Of a stretch of DNA of 34,835 nucleotides, positions 5,184 through 14,108 are shown piece after piece; positions within the stretch are counted from its first letter, which is position 1; every line of letters starts with the position of its first letter. Under the pieces are notes generated by a model. It had not been told where the DNA came from. It did no database searches and worked only from the letters and a program-made list of their open reading frames with translations. Source of the DNA: a virus; the IMG/VR virus record IMGVR_UViG_3300014914_000017, positions 1-34,835 of that record; one strand, given 5' to 3'. The translations under genes were made by a program, and so were the position numbers.

Positions 5184-6616
5184 TGAGTAGGTCCTTACCC
5201 GACGGCTTTGTGCCACGTAAACACTATCAAGCGCCTCTATGGAACTCGGTTATGCAACCGGATTTTATGAGGGGCATGATGGTGTGGCCAAGGCGTAATG
5301 GTAAGGATCTGACATGTTGGAACCTGATTGTTGCCAAAGCTATGCAACGAGTAGGTTTATATTATTATATAGCGCCTTATTATAATCAGGCCCGCCAGAT
5401 CATATGGGAGGGCATCGATGGCGGTGGTCGTCGGTTTATTGATTACTGCCCTGATTGGCTGATAGCAGGACAGCGAAATAAAGGCCGCGAAAAACAGGAG
5501 ATGCGTCAACGACTCCCTAATGGTAGTATGATCAAGCTTTTAGGGTCTGATAAAATCGACAGTATCGTTGGTACAAATCCAATTGGCATAGTGTTTACAG
5601 AATTTAGCCTCCATAAACGCGGAGCCTGGGATTATCTGAGGCCGGTATTGGCCGAAAATGGGGGCTGGTCACTATTTAACGGAACACCAAGGGGGCAGGC
5701 TAATGAGTTTTACGAGTTGTACGATCTCGCTAATGATCCATCGAGTGCGTGGTATCTTCAACATTTATCTCGGGATGATACAGGTTTTCCTTCCCTTGAA
5801 GCGATTGAGGAAGATAGGCAATCGGGTATGCCGGAAGCGCTCATACTCCAGGAATATTACACATCTTTCCTGGCTGGCAACGTCGGTACGTATTATTCTA
5901 CAGAAATGGAAATGCTGCGCCAAGAGAAACGTTTTACACGGGTTCCGTGGGACTCACGATACCCGGTTTACACGTTCTGGGACTTAGGTAAGAAGGACGC
6001 CTGCGCCATTTGGTTTGTTCAAGTAATAGATCAGCAGATTCGCCTGATCGACTATTATGAGCAAGTAGAAAAGTCCTTAATTTACCATATCAAGCAGGTT
6101 TTAGCTAAACCGTACATATATGGCGACCATTTCGCTCCTCATGACATAGCCGTTGAGGAGATGTCTACTAAAGTCAGCCGGTGGGATACTGCATCGGAGC
6201 ATGGGATTGATTTTGTAGTAGTGCCCAAGCTTCCTATAGCAGACGGAGTGGAAGCGGTACGTCAAGTTCTACCACGGTGCTGGTTTGATCAAATGCACTG
6301 TGAGGATGGGGTCAAAGCGTTGAAACACTACCATAAAACGTATGATAAGAAGGCAGAAGTCTATAGTGAAGGACCAGCCAAGTCCTGGGCCAACCACGGT
6401 TCGGATGCTTTTCGTTATATGTCGGTGATGATAGATACGATTGCGGATTTTACCGCTTTCCGTAACGCCCCTCCACAGGTAATCAGGTGTGTTGGTAAAT
6501 CGAACGTCATTTCTCTGGACAGATTCCGTCACCCAAGTGGTCGAATTCCAGTGAGTGGTATATATACTCAGGAAAATGGAATATATCGCCCACAAGTAAT
6601 AAGGCGACGAGCTTAG
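5183..6616 (+). CDS. terL: large terminase subunit (packaging ATPase/nuclease)
   Basis: The motor that pumps DNA into the prohead and cuts concatemers. It has the variant Walker A WPRRNGKD (residues 35-42), Walker B IVFTEF (about 132-137) with the catalytic Glu, and the coupling motif NGTPRG (about 167). The C-terminal RNase H-like nuclease starts at FWDLGKKD (about 267), with a later acidic AVEEMS. At 477 aa it is normal for podoviral terminases. TerS overlaps its ATG. After the TAG stop a dispersed palindrome (6617-6634) fills the gap to the portal gene. ATGGTAGT copies are read as NGSM (5520) and, reversed, HYHK (6327). Confidence 0.93.
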   Translation: MSRSLPDGFVPRKHYQAPLWNSVMQPDFMRGMMVWPRRNGKDLTCWNLIVAKAMQRVGLYYYIAPYYNQARQIIWEGIDGGGRRFIDYCPDWLIAGQRNKGREKQEMRQRLPNGSMIKLLGSDKIDSIVGTNPIGIVFTEFSLHKRGAWDYLRPVLAENGGWSLFNGTPRGQANEFYELYDLANDPSSAWYLQHLSRDDTGFPSLEAIEEDRQSGMPEALILQEYYTSFLAGNVGTYYSTEMEMLRQEKRFTRVPWDSRYPVYTFWDLGKKDACAIWFVQVIDQQIRLIDYYEQVEKSLIYHIKQVLAKPYIYGDHFAPHDIAVEEMSTKVSRWDTASEHGIDFVVVPKLPIADGVEAVRQVLPRCWFDQMHCEDGVKALKHYHKTYDKKAEVYSEGPAKSWANHGSDAFRYMSVMIDTIADFTAFRNAPPQVIRCVGKSNVISLDRFRHPSGRIPVSGIYTQENGIYRPQVIRRRA

Positions 6617-6647
6617 GCAGTCGGCAACGACTACTAAAGGAGAAGAT

Positions 6648-7505
6648 ATGGATAATGTAAAGATCAGACAGAGAGTAGCTCAGCGGGCGGGAGAACGAGC
6701 CAACCTGGAAGGGATGTGGAAGTTAGTAGAACAGTTCATCAGCCCTTACAGGACTATGTTTTTCCATAGTAAAGACAGTGAAATGAGCGTGGACTGGCGT
6801 CTACGAGAGCTGTACGATAGTACAGCTATCTTTGCCAACCAGAATTTAGCTGCCAGCCTTGATGGTAGTTTGACTAATTCAGCTATTCAGTGGTTTCATT
6901 ATGTATTTAAAGAACCGGAAGCAATGAATTACGTAGATGTACTAAAATGGCTGGAGGATTGTAATCGTATTACCTATACTTATCTAAATTCCTCTAATTT
7001 TGGGTTAGAAGCCAATGAACTTTACTTGGATTTAACTTCATTTGGGATAGGAGCGTTAGCCCAGGAGGAGGTATCCCGCCCTGATGGTAGTTTGGAAGGA
7101 ATGGCTTTTGCAACATTACCTATTGACGAGTGGTATTTTGATCAAGATCATATGGGTAACGCCATAAACTTTTATCGGAATTTCTATTGGACGTCGGAAC
7201 AGATACTGGAGAAATTCGGAGATAAAGGCATTCCTATGAACATACATGACGAGGCTATATCCGGGAACCGGAGCCAAAGAAGACACGAAATTATATATTG
7301 TGTCTATAAAAGGCGAGGCGGGGCTTTTGAAAATGTAGATACTTTCAGTATCCTTGAGCCTGATGCGCGGCCTTTCGGAGAAAAGTATTTTCTTAAAAAC
7401 GATTTGACGGATTTGGGTACCGAAGGGGGAACTATGAACTTCCTGTATACATACCTCGCTGGCGTAAGGCCACTGGTTCTATTTGGGGCTGGTCTCCTTC
7501 TATGA
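6648..7505 (+). CDS. portal (head-tail connector) protein, N-terminal part, frameshifted
   Basis: T7 gp8-type connector, the dodecameric ring through which DNA enters and leaves and to which the tail binds. The family start is clear (RVAQRAGERANLEGMWKLVE, then ELYDSTAIFANQNLAASL). True homology ends about residue 261 at a G5 run (7425-7429). After that this frame gives an unrelated hydrophobic tail and stops, while the -1 frame continues the family sequence YIPRWRKATGSIWGWSPSMT into the next frame. The full protein would be about 554 aa, close to T7 gp8 (536). One missing G (G6 to G5) explains it: sequencing error, mutation or, less likely, programmed slippage. AAAGGAG precedes the ATG. Confidence 0.85.
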   Translation: MDNVKIRQRVAQRAGERANLEGMWKLVEQFISPYRTMFFHSKDSEMSVDWRLRELYDSTAIFANQNLAASLDGSLTNSAIQWFHYVFKEPEAMNYVDVLKWLEDCNRITYTYLNSSNFGLEANELYLDLTSFGIGALAQEEVSRPDGSLEGMAFATLPIDEWYFDQDHMGNAINFYRNFYWTSEQILEKFGDKGIPMNIHDEAISGNRSQRRHEIIYCVYKRRGGAFENVDTFSILEPDARPFGEKYFLKNDLTDLGTEGGTMNFLYTYLAGVRPLVLFGAGLLL

Positions 7506-8314
7506 CTGCTATTTACGACACCCTTTCTTTGAATCAGTTAGTTGATTTAGTATTCAGTGCGGGTGAAAAAGCTATTGATCCTGCTATAATGACTACTAAG
7601 CGAGGTATATTCGGAAATATCGATTTATCTGCCGCCGGAGTGACTATAGTCAGTGATATGAAGTCTATGCAGACTTTCGAATCCAAGGCTCGGTTTGATG
7701 TGTCGGCTATTTCTAAAGCAGATTTACAACAGGCCATAGAAAGAGCGTATTTTATGGACCAGCTTCAGTTGAAAGAATCCCCGGCTATGACGGCTACTGA
7801 GGTTCATGCTCGTATCCAGCTCATGCAGCGTTTATTAGGTCCAACTTATGGACGGTTACAGTCTGACTTCTTAGATAAGCTACTGAGCCGCACCTTTAAA
7901 ATTCTATATCGGAATCGTATCCTCCCTCCCGTGCCCCAGGTTGTGGTGCAGAATGGGTGGGAGCTAAATATAGATTATCTGGGCCCACTGGCTAAATCCC
8001 AGAGGTTTGATGATGCTCAGGCGATTGAACGAACGTTGGGTACGGCGGCTGGTATGGCGGAACAGTATCCCGGCATAACGGACAACATCAATGCGGATGA
8101 AGCTCTCCGCGAATTAGGGGACGTAGTCGGAGCACCTGCCCGGATATGGAATAGCCGGGTCACTGTAGAACAAACTCGGAAGTCTCGAATGGCTGCTATG
8201 CAACAGCAACAGCAGATAATGATGGCGCAACAGGGCGGAGAGGCTATGAAAGCGGTGGGTGAAGGCGCTCAAGCGATACAAGCTACTGGAGAAGAAGGAG
8301 GGCCAGAAACCTGA
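7502..8314 (+). CDS. portal (head-tail connector) protein, C-terminal part
   Basis: The continuation of the connector in the -1 frame; family residues extend upstream of this ATG to about 7430 without a stop. Recognisable segments include SLNQLVDLVFSAGEKAIDPA and KESPAMTATEVHARIQLMQR, the latter characteristic of T7-like connectors, followed by a glutamine-rich tail (AAMQQQQQIMMAQQ). There is no good ribosome site before 7502, so it is unlikely to be translated on its own. The stop overlaps the ATG of the next gene by one base. Treat it with 6648-7505 as one gene. Confidence 0.85.
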   Translation: MTAIYDTLSLNQLVDLVFSAGEKAIDPAIMTTKRGIFGNIDLSAAGVTIVSDMKSMQTFESKARFDVSAISKADLQQAIERAYFMDQLQLKESPAMTATEVHARIQLMQRLLGPTYGRLQSDFLDKLLSRTFKILYRNRILPPVPQVVVQNGWELNIDYLGPLAKSQRFDDAQAIERTLGTAAGMAEQYPGITDNINADEALRELGDVVGAPARIWNSRVTVEQTRKSRMAAMQQQQQIMMAQQGGEAMKAVGEGAQAIQATGEEGGPET

Positions 8315-8577
8315 TGTTTATAGAATTAACAAATACTGAAATGGATTTAATAGTCAGGATGTTCCATTCTCCGATAGGCGGAGAAGTTCGCGAACTACTT
8401 AATCGTAAGTTCGTGAACCGGACCAGTTTTGACGTCGATCCACACGTTATGAGTTTCAAAGAAGGACAGCGTTCCTTGGCTTTGGTTCTTGTTGCGGGGG
8501 CCAATGCCGCTAAAGTAGTCGGTAACGAGCACCTGGACGATGTGGATATTAACAATAGTGATTATACGGAGGGTTAA
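8314..8577 (+). CDS. hypothetical head-region protein (87 aa)
   Basis: Between portal and scaffold, with its ATG overlapping the portal stop (TGATG). Starts MFIELTNTEMDLIVRMFHSP. A helical N-terminal half is followed by LALVLVAGANAAKVVGNEHL, where VVGNEH is the read-out of a dispersed palindrome (8515-8532). Many podoviruses carry a small conserved gene here of unknown role. Family not recognised. Confidence 0.75.
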   Translation: MFIELTNTEMDLIVRMFHSPIGGEVRELLNRKFVNRTSFDVDPHVMSFKEGQRSLALVLVAGANAAKVVGNEHLDDVDINNSDYTEG

Positions 8578-8580
8578 TTA

Positions 8581-9519
8581 ATGTTTTATTGGAGAGACAG
8601 CCTGTTAAAGAAGATTAAAATGGGTCTCATCAACGCGGAAGGCGGCGATGGCGACAAAGGAGGAGGCGATGGCGGAGATACTGGAGTTCCCGACTGGGCA
8701 AAAACTATGCCTGAAACAGTGCAAGGATGGGATGAAGTCAAGAACAGCGATTCATCTGAGAAATTCTGGGATCAAATGTCGAACCAGAGAAGCCGCCTTG
8801 GCAGATCAATCACGATACCTGGCGAAGATGCGGGAAAAGAAGATTGGGACACGTTTCATGGAAAACTTACTAAGCAAGTCCCGGGCTTAATGCCCAAACC
8901 AGATTTGGAGGACGACGATGCCAGAAGCGCCCTTTATGGTAGTTTGGGTCGACCGGATAAGCCGGATGGGTATGCTATACCAGAAGTGAAAGTCGAAGGC
9001 TATGATGATGCTATCGACATGACTCAGGCGGAGGAATTTCGGAATATAGCTCACAAGGTCGGACTTAATGGTAGTCAGTTTGACCAGATTGTTACAGCTG
9101 TTACAACCGCTAATGTACAGGCGGGTCACAAAGCGGCGGAGGAGAATATAGCGGCCCATAAAGAACTTAAAAAAGAATGGGGAGAAGACTATAATCGCAG
9201 AATGTCGTTAGCGACTAACATAGCAAAGTTGACGGATGCCCCAGAAGGGCTGTATAACGCACTCAAAGAAGGGCGGGGAGCGCCTCAGGACTATAAATGG
9301 TTGTTTGAGATTGCCTCTCGTTTCAAAGGTGAAGGGAAGAATCTTAGTGATGATAAAAACGATAAAAATGTATCAATGACCCCAGACGAAGCTTCTACCA
9401 AAATCAATGAGATTAAGAATAACAAACAACACCCTTACTGGGACAAATCCTTACCCGGTCATAATGACGCAGTTAAACGAATGACCGACTTATATAAATT
9501 GAAATCAGCAGGGGGATAG
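8581..9519 (+). CDS. scaffolding protein
   Basis: Located just before the major capsid gene and built like a scaffold: acidic, Gly/Asp-rich N-terminus (GGDGDKGGGDGGD), helical charged middle (SRLGRSITIPGEDAGKED, LKKEWGEDYNRRM), and a C-terminal helical segment ending in lysines (KRMTDLYKLKSAGG) that would contact capsid subunits. At 312 aa it matches T7 gp9 (307). It guides procapsid assembly and leaves or is lost at packaging. GGAGGG lies 7 bases before the ATG. Two ATGGTAGT copies (8936, 9068) are in the gene, read as YGS and NGS. Confidence 0.85.
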   Translation: MFYWRDSLLKKIKMGLINAEGGDGDKGGGDGGDTGVPDWAKTMPETVQGWDEVKNSDSSEKFWDQMSNQRSRLGRSITIPGEDAGKEDWDTFHGKLTKQVPGLMPKPDLEDDDARSALYGSLGRPDKPDGYAIPEVKVEGYDDAIDMTQAEEFRNIAHKVGLNGSQFDQIVTAVTTANVQAGHKAAEENIAAHKELKKEWGEDYNRRMSLATNIAKLTDAPEGLYNALKEGRGAPQDYKWLFEIASRFKGEGKNLSDDKNDKNVSMTPDEASTKINEIKNNKQHPYWDKSLPGHNDAVKRMTDLYKLKSAGG

Positions 9520-9624
9520 CCGGCCGGGTCCCCACAGTACCATAGTAGTATCCGGTCCTCTTCTTAGGGGGTAGCCATTGAGACGTTTCATTATTTATTA
9601 ACCCTCTAAGAGGAGAAAAAACAA

Positions 9625-10506
9625 ATGGCATACACAAATTACAGTGTAGACAGCGCGTTTATCGAGGCTTATAAAGCCAATGTTATTCAGCTGGCACAGC
9701 AGACTTTTGCTAAAATCCGCCCGTACGTTTCCGAGGAAGCAGGTACGGGAGAAGCATTTAACCATGAGAGACTGGCTGCTACAGACGCTATCGAGAAAAC
9801 CGCTCAGCGTCATCCGACTGATCTTATTGATGACGTATGGGACAGACGTGTTACCACGCCCCGTACGTTCACCCATGCCCTGACTATCGAGCACGAGGAT
9901 AAGGTTCAGATGTTAGCTGATCCGGAATCGGCTTATACCACTAATCAGGCTATGGCCATGGCTCGCCAGTACGATGATCTTATCATCGAAGCAGCTACCG
10001 GAGACGCCTTGGACGGAGACGGAACTCCCGTCGTTTTCCCTGCAGGGCAGGTAGTCGGGGACGGCTTGTCGCCCATCAGTTTCGATATGATGACAGCTGT
10101 TCAGGAGAAATTCCTCTCCAATGAAATCGACATGGACATTCCCAAAATTTGTCTTGTCGGGCCTACCCAGGTTCGTAAGCTCTTGCAGTTAACAGAGCAG
10201 ACCAGTGCTGATTATGTTAGCACACAGGCGCTCCAGAAACTGAGTGCTTACGGTATCGTCCCCAACTGGATGGGGTTCACCTGGATTATGACTAACCGCC
10301 TGTTGATTCCAGCTGTAGGCGAATTGTCCTGTCTTGCGTTCACTTCTAAAGCTCTGAGCCTGGTTATTAATCAGGATATATTCACCAGAGTAGGAGAGAG
10401 AGCGGACTTGTCCTACATGATTCAGATATTCAGCCAGTTCACCGCTGGATGTTCCCGAATCATTGACGAAGAAATCGTCCACATCCACGTGGCCGATACT
10501 CTTTAA
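9625..10506 (+). CDS. major capsid protein
   Basis: The shell subunit. The 293-aa protein follows the scaffold after a 105-base gap and has a strong AAGAGGAG ribosome site. It shows an N-arm (MAYTNYSVDSAFIEAYKANV), an acidic stretch TIEHEDKVQMLADPESAYTT, and alternating beta segments with NWMGFTWIMTNRL, consistent with an HK97-type fold of the podoviral group. The region ends IVHIHVADTL. A divergent dispersed palindrome at 10050-10068 is read as VVGDGL. A stable hairpin follows the stop, as expected after a highly expressed capsid gene. Confidence 0.85.
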   Translation: MAYTNYSVDSAFIEAYKANVIQLAQQTFAKIRPYVSEEAGTGEAFNHERLAATDAIEKTAQRHPTDLIDDVWDRRVTTPRTFTHALTIEHEDKVQMLADPESAYTTNQAMAMARQYDDLIIEAATGDALDGDGTPVVFPAGQVVGDGLSPISFDMMTAVQEKFLSNEIDMDIPKICLVGPTQVRKLLQLTEQTSADYVSTQALQKLSAYGIVPNWMGFTWIMTNRLLIPAVGELSCLAFTSKALSLVINQDIFTRVGERADLSYMIQIFSQFTAGCSRIIDEEIVHIHVADTL

Positions 10507-10512
10507 TTAACC

Positions 10513-10540
10513 TGGAGGTAGTCGGCAACGGCTACCTCCA
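10513..10540 (+). terminator. hairpin after the capsid gene (dispersed palindrome)
   Basis: TGGAGGTAGTC, loop GGCAAC, GGCTACCTCCA: an 11-bp stem with one G-U pair, the longest of the dispersed palindromes. There is no U-run, so it is more likely an RNase III/processing or mRNA-stabilising hairpin or weak attenuator than a full terminator. T7 has its main late terminator at the same place. Confidence 0.55.
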
Positions 10541-10555
10541 ATTTACGGAGGTCGT

Positions 10556-10879
10556 ATGACTGTAGGATGGAAACCCCTTAAAATCGGCCGACATAAGGAG
10601 AAAAGTATGAAAGAAGGATTGAATGTAATGGATATCGCGAAATACCATAAATGGCTTAAAGCGGAAGTACCTTTAAAAAAGATCGCCCGCAGATTACACA
10701 CCAGTGTCGCTGTCCTTGAACGGCTGAACCCCAAAGCATGGACCGCAGCAGAAAAGAAACGCAAGGCTATAGAGGAGAAAGCGAGACAACAGAGGATAGA
10801 AAACAAAAAGAAAGCAGATATCCTGGTAGAGACTGCCGCGAAGGTTATGTCTGACTCGTCTCCTTCATTGGAGTTGTAA
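10556..10879 (+). CDS. hypothetical basic helical protein (107 aa)
   Basis: Follows capsid. Two starts are possible: 10556 (GGAGG 4 bases upstream) or 10607 (AAGGAG 7 bases upstream, MKEGLNVMDIAKYH). The segment VPLKKIARRLHTSVAVLERL has a helix-turn-helix look, followed by a long lysine/arginine-rich helix (AEKKRKAIEEKARQQ). It may bind DNA or join the head; no family recognised. A perfect-core palindrome (10880-10897) begins right at the stop codon, and ATGGTAGT (10900-10907) leads into the next ribosome site. Confidence 0.7.
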   Translation: MTVGWKPLKIGRHKEKSMKEGLNVMDIAKYHKWLKAEVPLKKIARRLHTSVAVLERLNPKAWTAAEKKRKAIEEKARQQRIENKKKADILVETAAKVMSDSSPSLEL

Positions 10880-10933
10880 GTAGTCGGCGCCGACACCTTA
10901 TGGTAGTACACCTTAAAACAGAGGAGAAATAAA

Positions 10934-11380
10934 ATGGCAAAACAAATTATAATTGCAGTAACTCCAGACAGGCAGGCGGATAAGCTATCATGTGTAGCTT
11001 CTCAGGCTGTGGGGGATGTACTACCAGCAGCCCCAGATAACTGTGTTATCTATATGGGGGACGATGTAGCAATGCATCGGAAGCTCGAAGTCTTGGAAGG
11101 TTTACGGTGGCTTTGGAATGGAATTAGGGACAGGGATTTATTGAATCCCATAACTTCGCAGCCGGATTTTGGCCCGCTGTATAGCGCCGCTCCTATTGAT
11201 CGACTGGTGGAGGCGTTTCGACTTACCTCCTGGAACAACGTATCCGGCATTAATTCCACTATGATTGCGATAGGTATCGGAATTAACTTGTTTGGAGAAG
11301 GTGCGACTAATATGCACGAGAGTGCCTTTGCTATGTTGAGGGACTATCTTCGAGAGCTTAAGAGCGGCTTTCCGGTATAA
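10934..11380 (+). CDS. hypothetical virion-region protein (148 aa)
   Basis: Starts MAKQIIIAVTPDRQADKLSC with GAGGAG upstream. A compact alpha/beta sequence with aromatic helices (LEGLRWLWNGIRDRDLLN) and a Gly-rich helix (MIAIGIGINLFGEGATN). It sits between capsid and the tail genes and is followed after 13 bases by the 700-aa surface protein gene. The position suits a head decoration or completion protein, but the sequence gives no family. Confidence 0.65.
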   Translation: MAKQIIIAVTPDRQADKLSCVASQAVGDVLPAAPDNCVIYMGDDVAMHRKLEVLEGLRWLWNGIRDRDLLNPITSQPDFGPLYSAAPIDRLVEAFRLTSWNNVSGINSTMIAIGIGINLFGEGATNMHESAFAMLRDYLRELKSGFPV

Positions 11381-11393
11381 GGAGGATTAAGAC

Positions 11394-13496
11394 ATGAATC
11401 AGATAAATGATTGTATAGCAGCATTAGAGGGTGGGGGTCAGTATAACGATCAGTTACTGGCCTATTATCAAGCTAATGGCGCCGTTAGTGGCACTCTTAA
11501 TGATGCGGCTAAAGAGTTCTTTATTGCTCAGGGGGTCGGCGCCGACCACCTGAATGATTGTTGGTATGAATTTTTAACCGGGCTGGGTTATGAAGGTACA
11601 GTTAATGATATGCTGTACCAATTTTTCTGTATTGATGGTGGGGTTGCAGGCACTGTCTTTAAGGTAGACTTTACCAAATCTCCGCCCACGGATGTCATAA
11701 CAGGACAGCCAATGGATGCTACTGCCTTAGCTGCTTTGCTGGCGGGTAGACCCAAGGATATGAACAGTGGCGAACTGGCAGGCGCGGGGGAACCCACAAT
11801 CGGCCCTCAGGGGTTGTTAACTTATGGTAGTTATACAAACCTGGTTCCGTGGTCGGAGGATATAAGCAATGCAGCTTGGACTAAGCAGGCCGGAGTTACT
11901 ATTGCTGATGAAGGAGAAAGTATTTGGCGAATAGATTTTGATGACCCGGCTACAGAGATAGGAGTGTATAGTGTAACTCCAGACCCCCTACTTATTAACA
12001 CTACAGTGATGCTATCGGTTGAATTAAGATCGGATACAGGGGAGGGTACGGTTAGGTTAGCCGACTCCAGTGGCCAGCTGTCTCCTACTCTTGAGGTTAT
12101 TTGTAACTTGACTTCAGAATGGAAGACGTACATTTTAACTGGCTTTTTAAAAACTGAGTCCCGGCCAGGAGTATGGGTGCGTAGTTTGGAAGGAGGACTA
12201 TCTTCTGTATTAATGCGGCATCCTCAGCTTACTGAAACTCCGTATCGCATGCCTTACATGCCGACGAATACCTTGATGCCCTTAGACATAGAGTTGGTAC
12301 TTAATGGAGATTTTGCTACTGATACTGTTTGGAATAAAGGACCGGGTTGGACGATATCTGGAGGAGAAGCTCATTGTGATGGAACCCAAGTATCGGGAAC
12401 GTCTCTGAGTCAGCCGGGTTTAACTCTGGGCAGTACCTATGAAGTGCGTTTTACTGTGACGGCTCGAACTGCGGGATTAGTTAGATTCGCTTCAGGGGAT
12501 TTTGTAACAGACTATGTGGGTGCTATAGGAGATTATGTATATCAGGGAACGGCAACAACTGGGTCAGGGAATATTAATTTAAACGGCGATCTCGATTTTA
12601 TAGGGTCTGTTGATAATGTCTCTGTTAAAGAGGTGGTTCCCGTACCAGTTACTGTACCAGATAACTTCTCCAACACTGGTATTGGCTATATGTGGGACTT
12701 CTTAAACGTGCCAAAGTTGTTTGATGTATTAAGGCAGGAGTTGGGTGTTAATGTGACCCCCGGCACGTTTGATACTTCGTCTGGAGCAGTATCTTTCGTT
12801 GCCGGTGAAGTAGTATTTAACGAACCGGATGGGGCTTATGCAGTGGCAACATGGGACGGGGTACTGGAGATCGGTAAAACTTATAAGTTGAGCTATACTG
12901 AGATAAGTAATATCAGCGGCTATCCTAAAATAGTAGACGGCATAGCCTCAGAGTGGCCACTTTATGGGGGGTCAGAAATTGTCATCTTTGAAGCGGATGC
13001 GGTGAACCTTTCTATGGCCCGGTCCCCCGTCGACGTAGACAACATCTTTACCTTTACATTAGAGGTCCAAGAGTATACGCTTGGCACCGGTCAAGGTGGA
13101 ATTGTAATGGACTGGATACCGTATATTCCCAGTGACCTTCTGGCTACGGAGAATATAAGTATATTAGATGTACTTGGGGAGGGGTTGTCTGGGCTGTGTT
13201 ATACCAATTCTTCGGGGGCACTTCGTGTCTATGACGGCGTAACGGCGGTTTTTGCTTCGGTTCCTTGGGTAGTAAACAAGGGCTACCGGATAAAAATAGC
13301 ATGGGGTACTCATTCAACGGAAGGGTCAGGCAAAATGCAGATAGCGGTAACTGATGGAGTGGATGTATGGACATCTGATATATTAGACTTCGATGGGTCC
13401 TTCGACCCAGTGGCTTATTTCAGTATGGCTTGGGGGAACTTGCGCCCCATGATCATTAAGTCAATAATCGTAGTTGATACACCGCGTAACTGGTAG
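11394..13496 (+). CDS. large virion surface/appendage protein (700 aa)
   Basis: The N-terminal 85 residues hold three imperfect repeats built on (L/V)ND..(Y/F)...G: NDQLLAYYQANGAVSGTLND, then LNDCWYEFLTGLGYEGTVND, then MLYQFFCIDGG. Repeats of this type occur at the base of phage head or tail appendages. The rest is beta-rich, with SWSEDISNAAW-like (LVPWSEDISNAAWTKQAG) and VLNGDFATDTVWNKGPGWTI, which resemble carbohydrate-binding jelly-roll modules of phage fibres. It therefore probably decorates the particle and binds host glycans. A 14-bp perfect palindrome (11534-11547) is read as GVGADH. The TAG stop lies in TGGTAGACTACCA. Confidence 0.6.
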   Translation: MNQINDCIAALEGGGQYNDQLLAYYQANGAVSGTLNDAAKEFFIAQGVGADHLNDCWYEFLTGLGYEGTVNDMLYQFFCIDGGVAGTVFKVDFTKSPPTDVITGQPMDATALAALLAGRPKDMNSGELAGAGEPTIGPQGLLTYGSYTNLVPWSEDISNAAWTKQAGVTIADEGESIWRIDFDDPATEIGVYSVTPDPLLINTTVMLSVELRSDTGEGTVRLADSSGQLSPTLEVICNLTSEWKTYILTGFLKTESRPGVWVRSLEGGLSSVLMRHPQLTETPYRMPYMPTNTLMPLDIELVLNGDFATDTVWNKGPGWTISGGEAHCDGTQVSGTSLSQPGLTLGSTYEVRFTVTARTAGLVRFASGDFVTDYVGAIGDYVYQGTATTGSGNINLNGDLDFIGSVDNVSVKEVVPVPVTVPDNFSNTGIGYMWDFLNVPKLFDVLRQELGVNVTPGTFDTSSGAVSFVAGEVVFNEPDGAYAVATWDGVLEIGKTYKLSYTEISNISGYPKIVDGIASEWPLYGGSEIVIFEADAVNLSMARSPVDVDNIFTFTLEVQEYTLGTGQGGIVMDWIPYIPSDLLATENISILDVLGEGLSGLCYTNSSGALRVYDGVTAVFASVPWVVNKGYRIKIAWGTHSTEGSGKMQIAVTDGVDVWTSDILDFDGSFDPVAYFSMAWGNLRPMIIKSIIVVDTPRNW

Positions 13497-13517
13497 ACTA
13501 CCATAAGGAGAAACATT

Positions 13518-14108
13518 ATGAAAGATACAGATATATGTAATATAGCTTTAGGGTGGTTGGGCGGAAACCTTATAATGAGTATGGATGACGACACTACCGA
13601 GGCAGACCTTTGCCAAGCTAATTACGAAACTTCTATTAAAGCTACCTTAGAAGCGGTGGATTGGACTTTCGCGAGAGGGAGAGCTCGTTTGGTTCCTTTA
13701 GTAGGTGAAGTGATCGGTACCGACTACAGTACTCGGTTTGCTCTTCCTCCAAATTGTTTGGTGGTTCGATTTGTGTCTGTTACAGGTACCTACAGAGACA
13801 CTGTTACTTGGGAAAAAGAGAGACATGAGCTTCTGGCAAATGATAAAGTACTGTTTATTAAGTACACTGAGTATGCCACTGATCCTAATAAATATACTTC
13901 TAAGTTTATCCATTTAGCGGCCTCACAGTTAGCCGCTGATATCTGTGTTCCCTTAACGGCATCTAAAACACAGGAGAAAATGTTGAGGGGAAAAGTGGAG
14001 ATGCTGATTGATCAAGCAGGAGGATCAGACGGAGTACAAAGTCTGCCTCAGAAAGTAACAGCTAATACTATGCAGAAAGCAAGATTCAGACATATCGGAG
14101 GTTACTAA
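13518..14108 (+). CDS. tail tubular protein A (gp11-like)
   Basis: MKDTDICNIALGWLGGNLIM, then DDDTTEADLCQANYETSIKA and WTFARGRARL are the hallmark opening of T7 gp11-type adaptor proteins, which form a ring under the portal. The 196-aa length matches T7 gp11 (196). AAGGAG lies upstream, partly formed by the ACTACCATAAGGAG element. The stop overlaps the ATG of tail tubular B. A palindrome at 13712-13727 with GGTACC centre is read as VIGTDY. Confidence 0.9.
   Translation: MKDTDICNIALGWLGGNLIMSMDDDTTEADLCQANYETSIKATLEAVDWTFARGRARLVPLVGEVIGTDYSTRFALPPNCLVVRFVSVTGTYRDTVTWEKERHELLANDKVLFIKYTEYATDPNKYTSKFIHLAASQLAADICVPLTASKTQEKMLRGKVEMLIDQAGGSDGVQSLPQKVTANTMQKARFRHIGGY

Noticed and set aside
7502-8314. 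Independent second portal-like gene
   Set aside because: No ribosome site at 7502, and the family sequence continues upstream of this ATG in the same frame to the G run, so it is the second half of one gene.
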